Below the pieces are notes generated by a model that had not been told where the DNA came from, searched no databases, and saw nothing but the letters and a program-made list of their open reading frames with translations. A DNA stretch of 64,000 nt, taken from assembly GCF_016722895.1 (NCBI RefSeq), contig NZ_JAEQNA010000002.1, positions 1-64,000 on the forward strand. The letters run 5' to 3'. Source of the DNA: Ramlibacter aurantiacus (GTDB lineage: Bacteria > Pseudomonadota > Gammaproteobacteria > Burkholderiales > Burkholderiaceae_C). The position numbers and the translations under genes were made by a program. Positions 39,781-48,263 of the stretch are shown here, in pieces (the first letter of the stretch is position 1; every line of letters starts with the position of its first letter).

Positions 39781-40746
39781 ATGAAGCCGCTGTCTGGCTT
39801 GTGTGCAGGGCTGCTGGTCATTGCGGGGTTGCTGCCCGCGCATGCCACCGAGTTCCCGACCAAACCGATCCGGTTCGTGGTGCCGTTCACGCCTGGCACG
39901 GGCATGGATCGGATCGCGCGCCTGGTCGCTGAGGACCTGAAAAACCAGTGGGGACAACCGGTCACCGTCGAGAACCGCACGGGCGCCGCCGGTCACGTGG
40001 GTGCGCAACTCGCGGCCAAGGCGCCGGCGGACGGGCACACCGTGCTGGTCACGGCCAGCAACATCTCCATCACGGCCACGCTGGTGAAGAGTGCCGGCTT
40101 CGACGCCATGAGCGAATTGAAGCCGCTGCTGATCGCCGCGTACGGCGACTCGTCGCTGGTGGTGGGCGGCAAGTCCAAGTTCAACAACTTGGCCGACGTG
40201 ATGGCGGCGGCCCGCAGCAACCCGGGCGGCATGCGATTCGCGACCCCGGGCAGCGGCTCCCCTATGCATCTTGCGATGGCCGAGTTCGAAGACGCCGCGC
40301 AGCTGAAATTCCTTCACATCCCCTACAAGGGCACGGCGCCCGCGGTGACGGACCTGATCGCCGGCCACGTGGATGTCATGTTCGTCGCGAGCCACACCGT
40401 CAAGCCCTTCGTCGATTCGGGGCAGCTGAAGCTGATCGCGGTCGGCGCGGCCAAGCGCAACCCGCTGATTTCGGCGACGCCGACCTTCGCCGAGGCCGGC
40501 GTCCCGAACGTGTCGACCGAGGCCTGGTACGGCTTCATGATCCCGCGCGACGTTCCCGAACCGGTTCGCAAGAAGCTGTTCGATGGCATCAGCAGCGCGC
40601 TGGACAAGCCGTCCATCAAGTCGGACCTGCAGGCGACCGGGCTGCAGGTGCGGCCCTCGACATCGGAGGAGATGCAGAAGTACGTCCAGGCGGAATTCCG
40701 CCGATACGCGGCCCTCATCGACCGGCACAAGATCACCAATGAGTGA
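39781..40746 (+). CDS. Bug-family tripartite tricarboxylate-type substrate-binding protein
   Basis: A 321-residue periplasmic receptor. The signal peptide ends at ALPAHA-type LLPAHA (about 23). The mature protein has FPTKPIRFVVPFTPGTGMDR and VENRTGAAG, the Bug/TctC ligand-binding signatures. Such receptors bind carboxylates and usually work with TctAB permeases, which are not in the window. It is the first gene of the rightward operon and is probably repressed through the adjacent operator pair. The substrate is likely the acid processed by the oxygenase downstream. Confidence 0.9.
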   Translation: MKPLSGLCAGLLVIAGLLPAHATEFPTKPIRFVVPFTPGTGMDRIARLVAEDLKNQWGQPVTVENRTGAAGHVGAQLAAKAPADGHTVLVTASNISITATLVKSAGFDAMSELKPLLIAAYGDSSLVVGGKSKFNNLADVMAAARSNPGGMRFATPGSGSPMHLAMAEFEDAAQLKFLHIPYKGTAPAVTDLIAGHVDVMFVASHTVKPFVDSGQLKLIAVGAAKRNPLISATPTFAEAGVPNVSTEAWYGFMIPRDVPEPVRKKLFDGISSALDKPSIKSDLQATGLQVRPSTSEEMQKYVQAEFRRYAALIDRHKITNE

Positions 40747-41509
40747 GCGAACCGCTTCAGGGCACGGCATGCAGGAGTTCGATCCGAACGAGTTTTCGCA
40801 GGCCCGGGTCGCCGTCATCGGCGGCCGCCTGGGTACCGGGCCCGCCACCGTGCGCGCTTTCGTCGGTCGCGGCGCGCAGGTCACCGTGGCTGACCTGGCC
40901 CACGCACCGGCGCCACCCGGCTGCGCCATGGAGGGCGCGCGCTACCTGCCGGTCGACATGACGCAGCCCGAGGCCATCGACGACTTCCTCGACCAGGCCC
41001 AGGGGCCGTCGGGCAGGCTGGACGTGCTGGTGCTGATGGCCCCGCCGGTGAAGACGGCCAAGGTCTTCGACATCGAGGATGCGGAGTACCGGCGGGTCAT
41101 CGAGACGGAGCTGCTGCAACCCATCGCCTGGCTGCGAGCGGCGGCCAGGCGGATGGTCCGGCAGCAGTACGGCCGGCTGATCTCCTTTTGCTCGATGTCC
41201 GGGAAGACGGGTGTCCATCCCCACGTGTCCCCGTACGCCGCGGCCAAAGGCGGACTGATCACGTTCTCGCGCGGCCTTGCCGCCGAAATCGCTCCGACCG
41301 GCGTGACGGTGAATGTCATCGCGACGGCCCTGTTCGACGTGCAGGTCGCGGCGATGGACGATGCCTCCGAAGCCGCCAAGGGAATTCCGGTCGGACGGGT
41401 GGGGCGTTCCGCCGAGGCGGCGCACGCGGCCTTGTTTCTGGCTTCGCGCAACGCCGGCTACGTGACGGGTGAGACGTTGAACCTGTCCGGCGGCCGGTTC
41501 ATGGATTGA
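40739..41509 (+). CDS. short-chain dehydrogenase/reductase
   Basis: A 256-residue SDR. The cofactor motif is GGRLGTGPATVRAF rather than the standard TGxxxGxG, and the NNAG position reads LMAPP. The catalytic Tyr/Lys are present in YAAAK, with Ser in FCSMSG. The start at ATG 40739 overlaps the receptor stop by 8 bases; ATG 40769 is an alternative. In aromatic catabolism such enzymes often dehydrogenate the cis-dihydrodiol made by a ring-hydroxylating oxygenase, and the next genes encode one. That role is inferred from context. Confidence 0.82.
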   Translation: MSERTASGHGMQEFDPNEFSQARVAVIGGRLGTGPATVRAFVGRGAQVTVADLAHAPAPPGCAMEGARYLPVDMTQPEAIDDFLDQAQGPSGRLDVLVLMAPPVKTAKVFDIEDAEYRRVIETELLQPIAWLRAAARRMVRQQYGRLISFCSMSGKTGVHPHVSPYAAAKGGLITFSRGLAAEIAPTGVTVNVIATALFDVQVAAMDDASEAAKGIPVGRVGRSAEAAHAALFLASRNAGYVTGETLNLSGGRFMD

Positions 41510-41548
41510 GGCAGGGCCGCCCAGGGGAGGCCCGGAAGGATTTTGGAG

Positions 41549-42877
41549 ATGATGAACAACCAACCCGAAGCGCGGGTGCGGTTCACCCGACAGGAAGAGC
41601 CGCGCTCCGCGCAGATCCTCCAGCGGGACGAGCGCACGTTCCGCGTGCACACCAGTGCGTATACCGACGAGCGCGTCTTCCGCGAGGAGATGGACAAGGT
41701 CTTCGCCAAGACCTGGGTCTACGTGGGCCACGCCAGTGAAATTCCCAAGGCGGGCGACTTCAAGACGTCGCACATCGGACTTCAGCCAGTCGTCGTCTCG
41801 CGTGGCGAGGACGACACCATCCATGTGTTCGTCAATCGCTGCGTGCACCGCGGCGCGGTCCTCACCCGCGATGCGCGCGGGAACGCCACGGAATTCAACT
41901 GCCCGTACCACGGCTGGGTGTATGGCATCGACGGTCGGCTGATCGCCGTGTCCGAGCGGCGCGAGCCCGGCGGCTACTCGGAGAACTTCCGGCAGCCCGA
42001 GGGTTTGTTCAGGCTGCCGCGTGTCGCCACCTATCGCGGCTTCATCTTCGCAAGCTTCAATGCCGACGCGCCCGGGCTGGAAGCCTTCCTGGGTCGCGCC
42101 AGGAGCGTGATCGACCGCAAGCTGAACCTGGCGCCCGGCGGTGAAATCGTATTGCGGTCCAGGCCCTTCGTCGTGCGGTACCAGGGCAACTGGAAGTTCC
42201 AGGCCGAGAACATCGTCGATGCCTACCACTTCCTGCACACCCACAAAGGCTTCGTCAACCTGCAGGCCAGGTTCGGCGACACGACCGGCGACTTCGGGGT
42301 CCACAAGGGCGGATCGGTCAAGGAGATGCGCAAGCTGCGTTTCCAGGGGGCGACCTGGAGCTGCGCCCACGGGCACGGCATGCTCGAGAACCCCTCGAGC
42401 CACCCCGAGACCTACCTCGAGGGAGAGTTCTCGTCCTTCTACGAAGGCATCAGGCGCACGCACGGGGACGAGGAATTCGCCTGGCTGGTGGGCAAGGGCG
42501 CGGTGTCGATCTTCCCCAACGTCGGGATGATCCACCAACAGATCCGGACCTGGCGCCCCATCGCCCCCGACGTGACCGAAGTGACCATCTATCCGTACGA
42601 ACTGAAGGATGCACCGGATGCCTACAACGAGGGCATGCTGCGCAGCCAGGAGCGGTTCTATGGCCCTGCGGGCCACGGCGCTGCCGACGACGTCGACATC
42701 TTCTCGCGCAACCAGCAGGGCCTGCTGGGCAGCGCCGTCGACTGGCTGATCCTCGAGAGGGGCCTGGACACCGACGAGCTGGTCGATGGCGACTGGCGCG
42801 GACTGCCGGCCAGTGAAGCGCCGCAGCGCGCCTTGTGGCGGGCATGGGCACGCCTGATGTGCGAGGAGCAGACATGA
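41549..42877 (+). CDS. Rieske non-heme iron oxygenase, large (alpha) subunit
   Basis: A 442-residue oxygenase subunit. The N-terminal Rieske domain has CVH (Cys98, His100) and CPYH (Cys118, His121). The catalytic domain shows NWKFQAENIVDAYHFLHTH with bridging Asp224 and iron ligands His227 and His232; the third ligand is probably one of Asp380-381 (ADDVDIFSRNQQGL). GGAAGGA precedes ATG 41549; an in-frame TTG at 41543 is less likely. It overlaps the beta subunit gene by 4 bases. It should add O2 across an aromatic ring. No ferredoxin or reductase is nearby. Confidence 0.92.
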   Translation: MMNNQPEARVRFTRQEEPRSAQILQRDERTFRVHTSAYTDERVFREEMDKVFAKTWVYVGHASEIPKAGDFKTSHIGLQPVVVSRGEDDTIHVFVNRCVHRGAVLTRDARGNATEFNCPYHGWVYGIDGRLIAVSERREPGGYSENFRQPEGLFRLPRVATYRGFIFASFNADAPGLEAFLGRARSVIDRKLNLAPGGEIVLRSRPFVVRYQGNWKFQAENIVDAYHFLHTHKGFVNLQARFGDTTGDFGVHKGGSVKEMRKLRFQGATWSCAHGHGMLENPSSHPETYLEGEFSSFYEGIRRTHGDEEFAWLVGKGAVSIFPNVGMIHQQIRTWRPIAPDVTEVTIYPYELKDAPDAYNEGMLRSQERFYGPAGHGAADDVDIFSRNQQGLLGSAVDWLILERGLDTDELVDGDWRGLPASEAPQRALWRAWARLMCEEQT

Positions 42878-43401
42878 TCGGCACGCGCGAGACCGCCTGG
42901 GATCACCCAGGCGCGGACCTGAAGACCATCGAGGCTTTCCTCTACCGGGAGGCGCTGCTGCTGGATCGCTGGGCGCTCGAGGAGTGGTCCGCCCTCTTCA
43001 CGCCGGATGGCGTGTACTGGCTGCCGATCGATGACGAGGCCGACGTGCGCACGAACGTGTCGCTCGTGCGGGATACGCCGGCGCGCCGCGAGGAGCGGGT
43101 GTATCACCTGCTGCACAACAGCTTCCCCGCGCAATCACCGCGCTCGCGCACCCTGCATTTCATCTCGAATGTGCTGGTGACCGGTCGCGCCGACCTTGAG
43201 ATCACGGTCACGTCCAGCCAGCTCACCTACGAGATGCGGACCGGTGACTACTCGCAGCTGGGCCTGGGGGAGATGCGCCCGCTGGTCGCCCAGGTCGAGC
43301 ATCGGCTTCGCATCGGTGAGGGCGGGCTGCGCATTGCCCAGAAAAAGGTGCTGCTGCTCAATCGCGACAGCTGGCACGGCAACCTGACCTTCGTGTTCTG
43401 A
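42874..43401 (+). CDS. Rieske oxygenase small (beta) subunit
   Basis: A 175-residue SnoaL/NTF2-like cone protein of the aromatic-ring-hydroxylating dioxygenase beta family. FLYREALLLDRWALEEWSAL and DGVYWLP with HFISNV are typical. It stabilises an alpha3beta3 hexamer. The ATG overlaps the alpha subunit stop (ATGA). An alpha/beta pair favours benzoate, anthranilate or biphenyl-type oxygenases over the alpha-only phthalate class. Confidence 0.9.
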   Translation: MIGTRETAWDHPGADLKTIEAFLYREALLLDRWALEEWSALFTPDGVYWLPIDDEADVRTNVSLVRDTPARREERVYHLLHNSFPAQSPRSRTLHFISNVLVTGRADLEITVTSSQLTYEMRTGDYSQLGLGEMRPLVAQVEHRLRIGEGGLRIAQKKVLLLNRDSWHGNLTFVF

Positions 43402-43429
43402 GCGCGGGTGGATTCGATTCGCCCGAGCC

Positions 43430-44254
43430 TCACGTGCGCCGGCCCGAGGGCAACTTGGGCTCGGGTGCGTTCGAGGTGGCCATCTTCAACGCGTCCCGCA
43501 CCGCCACAGGTTCGTACCCGGGATCGATGTTGCCGATGACGATCCGGGCGACACGAGCCAGTTGCCGGCTCGAGAGGAAGATGGCCTTGGCCACGTCGCC
43601 CTGCGCGTACGCGTCGACGAGGCCGGCATGTTCCTCGTGCGAGGCGCCGTACGAGTGCAGTGACGCACTGATGCAGGTCCGGCGTGCCCGCTCGGAGCGG
43701 GACCAGCAGCTATCGATCGTCTCCAGGATCATGGGCCCGGCATGCATCACGAGCGCGCGGTGGAAGTGGACGTGGGAGTCGTCCCATTCGGTGCTCGACG
43801 CGGTCCCTGGCGGTGTGTGTGTTTCCAGCTCGTCGAGGGTGCGGCGTATCGCGCGCATCTCGCTGGGTGTGATGCGCGGGACCGTCAGAGCGGTTCCGAG
43901 GGCCTGCACGACGATCCAGGTGGCATAGACGCTATCGACGTCCGCGGGCGTGATCGCCGTCACGCGCACACGATGCTGGTGGTTCGTTTCCACCAGGTTC
44001 TCGGCCTGCAGCAGGCGGAAGGCCTCCCGGACGGGCGTTCGGCTGACCCCCAAGTCGCGGGCGAGGTGAACCTGGTTCAACACCTCGCCGGGGGCGATTT
44101 CGCCAAAGATGATGCGACGGCGCAGGAGTGAATGGACCCGGTGGATGTCCCCGCCAGCGTTCTTTCGCTGGGCGGCGCCCGCCGGTGACGGGTCTTCTTC
44201 GGGCTCGCTCGTAGGGGCCTTGCGATCCCGGTCGATCCGGTTCAGGTCAAGCAT
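43430..44254 (-). CDS. GntR-family (FadR/FCD) transcriptional regulator
   Basis: A 274-residue regulator. The N-terminal winged helix has LGVSRTPVREAFRLLQAENLV as recognition region (about 70-90), and the C-terminal FCD ligand domain has metal-binding-like His in DSHVHFHRALV and SHEEH. It reads leftward, against the oxygenase genes, and shares its promoter region with the aldolase. The six operator copies on both sides make it the obvious local repressor. The ligand is likely the pathway substrate or an intermediate. Confidence 0.9.
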   Translation of the reverse strand: MLDLNRIDRDRKAPTSEPEEDPSPAGAAQRKNAGGDIHRVHSLLRRRIIFGEIAPGEVLNQVHLARDLGVSRTPVREAFRLLQAENLVETNHQHRVRVTAITPADVDSVYATWIVVQALGTALTVPRITPSEMRAIRRTLDELETHTPPGTASSTEWDDSHVHFHRALVMHAGPMILETIDSCWSRSERARRTCISASLHSYGASHEEHAGLVDAYAQGDVAKAIFLSSRQLARVARIVIGNIDPGYEPVAVRDALKMATSNAPEPKLPSGRRT

Positions 44255-44324
44255 ACGAATGGGTGGCAGTTATCGAAGGCCAGTGTACTCCGCGGCCATC
44301 AGGGTCGCCGGTTCATTCGACGTC

Positions 44325-44338
44325 AAATGGATGCATTT
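44325..44338. promoter_or_regulatory. operator copy 4
   Basis: AAATGGATGCATTT has perfect inverted arms AAATG/CATTT around GATG. It lies 71 bases before the gntR start codon and may serve autoregulation. Confidence 0.6.
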
Positions 44339-44390
44339 ACCCCTGATCCATCGGGGGAAATCCATGTGTTCAAAGCGGTTCAGGGGGTTA

Positions 44391-44424
44391 AAGTGCATCC
44401 ACATTCCAAAAGGTGGATGCACTT
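44391..44424. promoter_or_regulatory. operator copies 5 and 6
   Basis: AAGTGCATCCACAT (44391-44404) and AGGTGGATGCACTT (44411-44424) have centres 20 bases apart. Copy 6 ends 21 bases before the aldolase ATG, so it lies in or near the transcription start. Confidence 0.65.
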
Positions 44425-44445
44425 TATGAAGGATATGGGGCAACC

Positions 44446-45246
44446 ATGAAAGCACTGGCGATGCGGGCAGCGTGGGAGCGTGGCGAAACCGTCTTCGGCA
44501 TGTGGGCGGCTTTGCCGTCCGCGTTTTCGGTCGAGCTCATGGCCGCACCGGGTGTGCAGTACGTGTGCGTCGACCAGCAGCACGGCCTGATCGACTACTC
44601 GGACGCCGTGACCATGTACGCCGCCGCCGAGGGGCGAGGGGTGCTGCCGATCACGCGGGTTCCGGCGAACGCACCCTGGATGATCGGCAAGAACCTCGAT
44701 GCGGGCGCCCAGGGTGTCGTCGTTCCGCTGGTGAATACGCGGGAAGAGGCCGAGGCCGCCGTGATGGCCTGCAGGTACCCGCCGCGTGGCATCCGGTCGT
44801 ATGGGCCCATTCGCGCCGCCCTTGTGAGTGATCAGCGCGACGCGGCCAGCCTCGGGGATTCGGTGCTGTGCTTCGTCATGGTCGAGACCCGCCTGGGGCT
44901 CGCGAACATCGACGCCATCGCCAGCACCCCGGGCCTGGATGGCATCTACGTCGGACCGGCGGACTTGGCCCTGGGCCTGGGGCTGCCGCCAGACCTGGAC
45001 AAGACCGAGCCCGAGCACGTCTTGGCGGTCCGCACGATCCTGGAGAGCTGCCAGCGACACCGCATCGTGGCCGGCATCCAGTGTGCATCCGGCCGGTCGG
45101 GCAGGCTCTATGCGGCGCAGGGTTTTCGCCTGGTCACGGTGGGCAAGGATTCGTCGCTCCTGCAGGCCGCCGCGCGCAACGAGATCCGCGTCGCTCGCGG
45201 TGAGGCGGAGCCCAGCCAGAGCCTCGTCCAGGGGGGCTACACGTGA
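44446..45246 (+). CDS. HpcH/HpaI family aldolase
   Basis: A 266-residue class II (metal-dependent) aldolase of the HpcH/HpaI/citrate lyase family. VCVDQQHGLIDYSD holds the catalytic His region, and VETRLGLANID and GIYVGPADLALGLG are metal and phosphate-loop motifs. These enzymes cleave 2-keto-4-hydroxy acids into pyruvate plus an aldehyde, the last step of meta-cleavage routes. ATG 44446 is preceded by GGGG and two operators. The PrpD gene overlaps its stop. Confidence 0.88.
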   Translation: MKALAMRAAWERGETVFGMWAALPSAFSVELMAAPGVQYVCVDQQHGLIDYSDAVTMYAAAEGRGVLPITRVPANAPWMIGKNLDAGAQGVVVPLVNTREEAEAAVMACRYPPRGIRSYGPIRAALVSDQRDAASLGDSVLCFVMVETRLGLANIDAIASTPGLDGIYVGPADLALGLGLPPDLDKTEPEHVLAVRTILESCQRHRIVAGIQCASGRSGRLYAAQGFRLVTVGKDSSLLQAAARNEIRVARGEAEPSQSLVQGGYT

Positions 45247-46673
45247 GCGCGTACCGCCGCGGTGACGCGGTCCTCGAAGCCCTGGCCGCACGGGTGGCAC
45301 GTGCGCCGGCGCAACTTCCCGCCGCCGCGGTCGATGCGGTGGGTCGATGCCTGGTCGACACGCTCGCCGTGTCATTGGGCGCCCTGCAGCACCCCGCAGC
45401 CCGGCTGGCCCGGGCCTATGCACGGCTCAACCAGATGGGCGGTGGTGCCCGCGTGTGGGGTACCCAGCTGGTCGCGTCGATGGACGTCGCGGCGCTGGTC
45501 AATGGCGTGCCTTTGCGCGCGTATGACTACAACGACCTGTACATCGGCAAGTCGGGCGGCCATCCGAGTGATGTCATTCCCGGCCTGATCGCCCTGGCCG
45601 AGGCGCGGCGGAAAACAGGCGAGCAACTGCTGGCCTGCATCGCACTCGCCTACGACGTCAACATGATCTTGCTCGATGAGATCGACATCGAGGCCCATGG
45701 CTGGGATTACCCCAACCTGATCGGCATCGGCGCGACCTGCGCCGCGGCGAAGCTGCTGGGGCTGTCCGAGAAGCAGACGGCCGAGGCACTGGCCATCGCG
45801 GCGGTTTCCCAGCTGGCGTCGGACGAGGTCGAATCAGGCGACCTCAACGAACGCGGTGACCTCACCATGTGGAAGCGCTTCAATGGCAGCCATGCGATCA
45901 GGCACGCCTTGTACTGCGCGACGCTCGCCGAGGTGGGCATCGAAGGGGCCGTCCGGCCGTTCCAGGGCAAGACCGCCTTCCTCTCCAAGTTCGCGATGAG
46001 CCCGGCGGCGGTGCAGGCGCTGGTGCAGAAGCTGCAGGGCCCCGTCGAGCCGGATCGCGCCGCCATGACAACCTTCAAGCGATGGCCGGTGGGATCTCGC
46101 GCGCAAAGTGCCATCCGCGCGGCACTCGCCGTCCGCCAGCGGGTGGGCGATCCGTCCACGATCCGGCAAGTCGTGGTCCGGTGCGACCAGGACGCGTACA
46201 ACCACCTGCTGGCCAGACGCGCCGATCCGTGGAACCCGAGCTCGCGCGAGACGGCCGACCATTCGCTGCCGTACATCGTGGGCAGCTGCCTGCTGGACGG
46301 CAGCCTCGGCGTCGAAAGCTTCGATCCCGAGCGGGTGCGGGCCGATGGCCGGCTCGCCTTCATCAGGAAGGTGGTCACGATCGAGCCCGATGCCGAGCAC
46401 ACGCAGGGCGCCGCACGTGGGTTCCTTGCCAGCGTGGAGGTCGTCACGATGGACGGTGCTCGCCACGTGGAGCCTGCGCAAGCGCCGCCAGGACATCCCA
46501 GCCGACCGTTCACGGCGGCGGACGTGGCGGCGAAATTCCGGGAGAACGTCGAGCCCGTCTACGGCGATGCATCGACGGCCAGGATCCTGGAGCTGGCCCT
46601 GAACATCCATTCGGCGCCGGACGTCTGTGGGCTGACCGCCGCCCTGGTGCTGGACGGAGACGGGCAGGCCTGA
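45243..46673 (+). CDS. MmgE/PrpD family protein
   Basis: A 476-residue member of the 2-methylcitrate dehydratase/cis-aconitate decarboxylase superfamily. DTLAVSLGALQHPAARL, YDYNDLYIGKSGGHPSD and WKRFNGSHAIRHALY carry the conserved regions. It would act on a polycarboxylate, by dehydration or decarboxylation, but no prpB or prpC is present, so propionate use is not the role. It starts with a GTG overlapping the aldolase TGA. It probably processes a cleavage product of this pathway. Confidence 0.87.
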   Translation: MSAYRRGDAVLEALAARVARAPAQLPAAAVDAVGRCLVDTLAVSLGALQHPAARLARAYARLNQMGGGARVWGTQLVASMDVAALVNGVPLRAYDYNDLYIGKSGGHPSDVIPGLIALAEARRKTGEQLLACIALAYDVNMILLDEIDIEAHGWDYPNLIGIGATCAAAKLLGLSEKQTAEALAIAAVSQLASDEVESGDLNERGDLTMWKRFNGSHAIRHALYCATLAEVGIEGAVRPFQGKTAFLSKFAMSPAAVQALVQKLQGPVEPDRAAMTTFKRWPVGSRAQSAIRAALAVRQRVGDPSTIRQVVVRCDQDAYNHLLARRADPWNPSSRETADHSLPYIVGSCLLDGSLGVESFDPERVRADGRLAFIRKVVTIEPDAEHTQGAARGFLASVEVVTMDGARHVEPAQAPPGHPSRPFTAADVAAKFRENVEPVYGDASTARILELALNIHSAPDVCGLTAALVLDGDGQA

Positions 46674-46777
46674 GCACGAGCAGGGCGACGCCACGCCCGA
46701 TGGCTGATGCCTCCCCGCCAGCCCTGCGAAGTGAGCCCCGGCAAGCTTTGCGGCGGCAGCTGCTGAGCTGATCGAGA

Positions 46778-47773
46778 ATGCAGCTGGTCCGGCGGTGGCT
46801 GGACTCACCAGGGGGAGCTATCTTGATTCAGGCGAGGGTCTATCCGGCGTGGTCCGGCGCTTCCGAACGTAGCCTGACATCCGGCCCCGCCGAATCGGCA
46901 GGCGACCCTAGGTTGCTGAACCGGGCTGCGATGGCCCTGGCGCAAGCCGACGCGGGGAGTTGGCTGGTCCGCCACCGAGCACCCGCGCGCCTTGTCCAGC
47001 GGCTCGTCGACTCGGGGCATGTGCGCGCCAGGGGTGGCTGCCTGCGGGTCCAGCATTCCATCGAGCCCCGGGCCCTGCACGAGGTGATCAGCCACCTGCT
47101 GCGCGCCCAGGCGCCGGTCGGGCCCGTGCCGGTTCGCCACCGAACCTTGCTGTTCGGCGCCGTGTACCGCCGCCTGTTCCGGATGGCTGGAGCCGGCCCC
47201 GCGCCGGCCGAGGCGATACGCATCGGATTCGAGGCGCTCGCCGTGTGCCCGATCACCGACGCCCGGGTCTTGATTCCTCTCTTGCGCGAACTGCGCCATG
47301 GGGCGGGGCCGACGGTGTGGCGGCAGCGGCTGGCGAGCTTGGTGGCTGCCTTCTGCGCCGATCCGACGCGCATGCGGGATGCCGTGAGGCACCTCACCCG
47401 GGCTTGCTGCGCGGTCGATGGGCCTCACGACGTGCGCGACGTGCTGCGCGACCTGATCACCCGCAGGCCAGGCGCCGGCGCGGCCGCTGTGGCCGCGGAC
47501 TGGCCGGCGAACCACGCCGCCCTCGAGGCTGGCGTACAGGGGTACTTCCTGGCCTGCGCCGGTCATCCGACGCTGGCCCTCGACATTCGCCAGGAAGCGC
47601 AGGCGCTGGTGGCGGGCCTGGCCCGCATCGAAACGGCCCTCGTGGTGGCCGGTGCGCGCCAGGCGGCCGGGGCGATCGACGAGCAGGCGGTGCAGGTCGA
47701 GCTCCGGGCGTTCGCCGACCGGACGCAGGCAACGATGGCCCCGGGGCCGAACAGCCTGGCGCACTGGGGCTGA
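46778..47773 (+). CDS. hypothetical protein, unrecognised
   Basis: A 331-residue frame with Ala/Arg/Leu-rich helical composition, no signal peptide and no transmembrane helix. I recognise no domain. Two segments look structured: WLVRHRAPARLVQRLVDSGH and ARVLIPLLRELRHGAGPTVW. The N-terminus is uncertain: a TTG at 46823 has a strong GGGGAG 5 bases upstream, and ATG 46931 is a third option. The opposite frame is also open but lacks a plausible start. A strong terminator follows. It may be an orphan acquired with the island to its left. Confidence 0.5.
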   Translation: MQLVRRWLDSPGGAILIQARVYPAWSGASERSLTSGPAESAGDPRLLNRAAMALAQADAGSWLVRHRAPARLVQRLVDSGHVRARGGCLRVQHSIEPRALHEVISHLLRAQAPVGPVPVRHRTLLFGAVYRRLFRMAGAGPAPAEAIRIGFEALAVCPITDARVLIPLLRELRHGAGPTVWRQRLASLVAAFCADPTRMRDAVRHLTRACCAVDGPHDVRDVLRDLITRRPGAGAAAVAADWPANHAALEAGVQGYFLACAGHPTLALDIRQEAQALVAGLARIETALVVAGARQAAGAIDEQAVQVELRAFADRTQATMAPGPNSLAHWG

Positions 47774-47796
47774 GAAAGCCGGCGGTGCCGGCCCAT

Positions 47797-47825
47797 GCAA
47801 AGGGCGCCACGAGGGCGCCCTTTGC
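47797..47825. terminator. bidirectional rho-independent terminator
   Basis: GCAAAGGGCGCC (47797-47808) pairs perfectly with GGCGCCCTTTGC (47814-47825) around a 5-base loop. A run of A on one side and T on the other lets it stop both the rightward hypothetical gene and the leftward cytochrome gene. Confidence 0.85.
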
Positions 47826-47841
47826 GTAGGGAGATGCGGGC

Positions 47842-48147
47842 CTACTTGGCGGTCAGCACCCAGGCGGCGAGCGTCTTGGCTTCGGCTTCGGTGACCTGCG
47901 GGTTGGCCGGCATGGGCACGGGGCCCCAGACGCCAGCACCACCCTTGATGATCTTGGCGCTCAGCTTGTCGACCGCGCCCTTGTCGCTGGCGTACTTGGC
48001 GGCGATGTCCTTGTAGGAGGGGCCGACCAGTTTCTTGTCGACGGCGTGGCAGGCCATGCAGTTCTTGGCGGTGGCCAGGGCCTGGTTGGCCAGGGCCGGT
48101 GCGGCCAGGCCGCAGGCCGTCATCAGGACGAAAAATGCTCGTTTCAT
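47842..48147 (-). CDS. class I c-type cytochrome (c551/c552-like)
   Basis: A 101-residue periplasmic electron carrier. A signal peptide (1-20, ending ALA) precedes the haem motif CMACH (30-34). Met79 in GPVPMPAN is the likely axial ligand. The small size and the GPSYKDIAAKY segment match cytochrome c551/c552. The electron partner is not evident from its neighbours. Confidence 0.92.
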   Translation of the reverse strand: MKRAFFVLMTACGLAAPALANQALATAKNCMACHAVDKKLVGPSYKDIAAKYASDKGAVDKLSAKIIKGGAGVWGPVPMPANPQVTEAEAKTLAAWVLTAK

Positions 48148-48263
48148 CTAGGGATCCTCAGCAGCGTGATTTACAGTTCCGAACGCGATTGTAGGGATGG
48201 GCGTTGACCGGGTAATCCAGGATGGATCGTCCGCGGCGGCACCCGGTTGCAGAAGGAAAAGAC

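Noticed and set aside
45243-46673. Methylcitrate cycle gene prpD
   Set aside because: No prpB, prpC or acnD is nearby, and the neighbours are aromatic-type catabolic genes.
46805-47800. 331-codon frame opposite the unrecognised protein
   Set aside because: Same length by chance; the forward frame has a better start context and a correctly placed terminator, though neither is certain.
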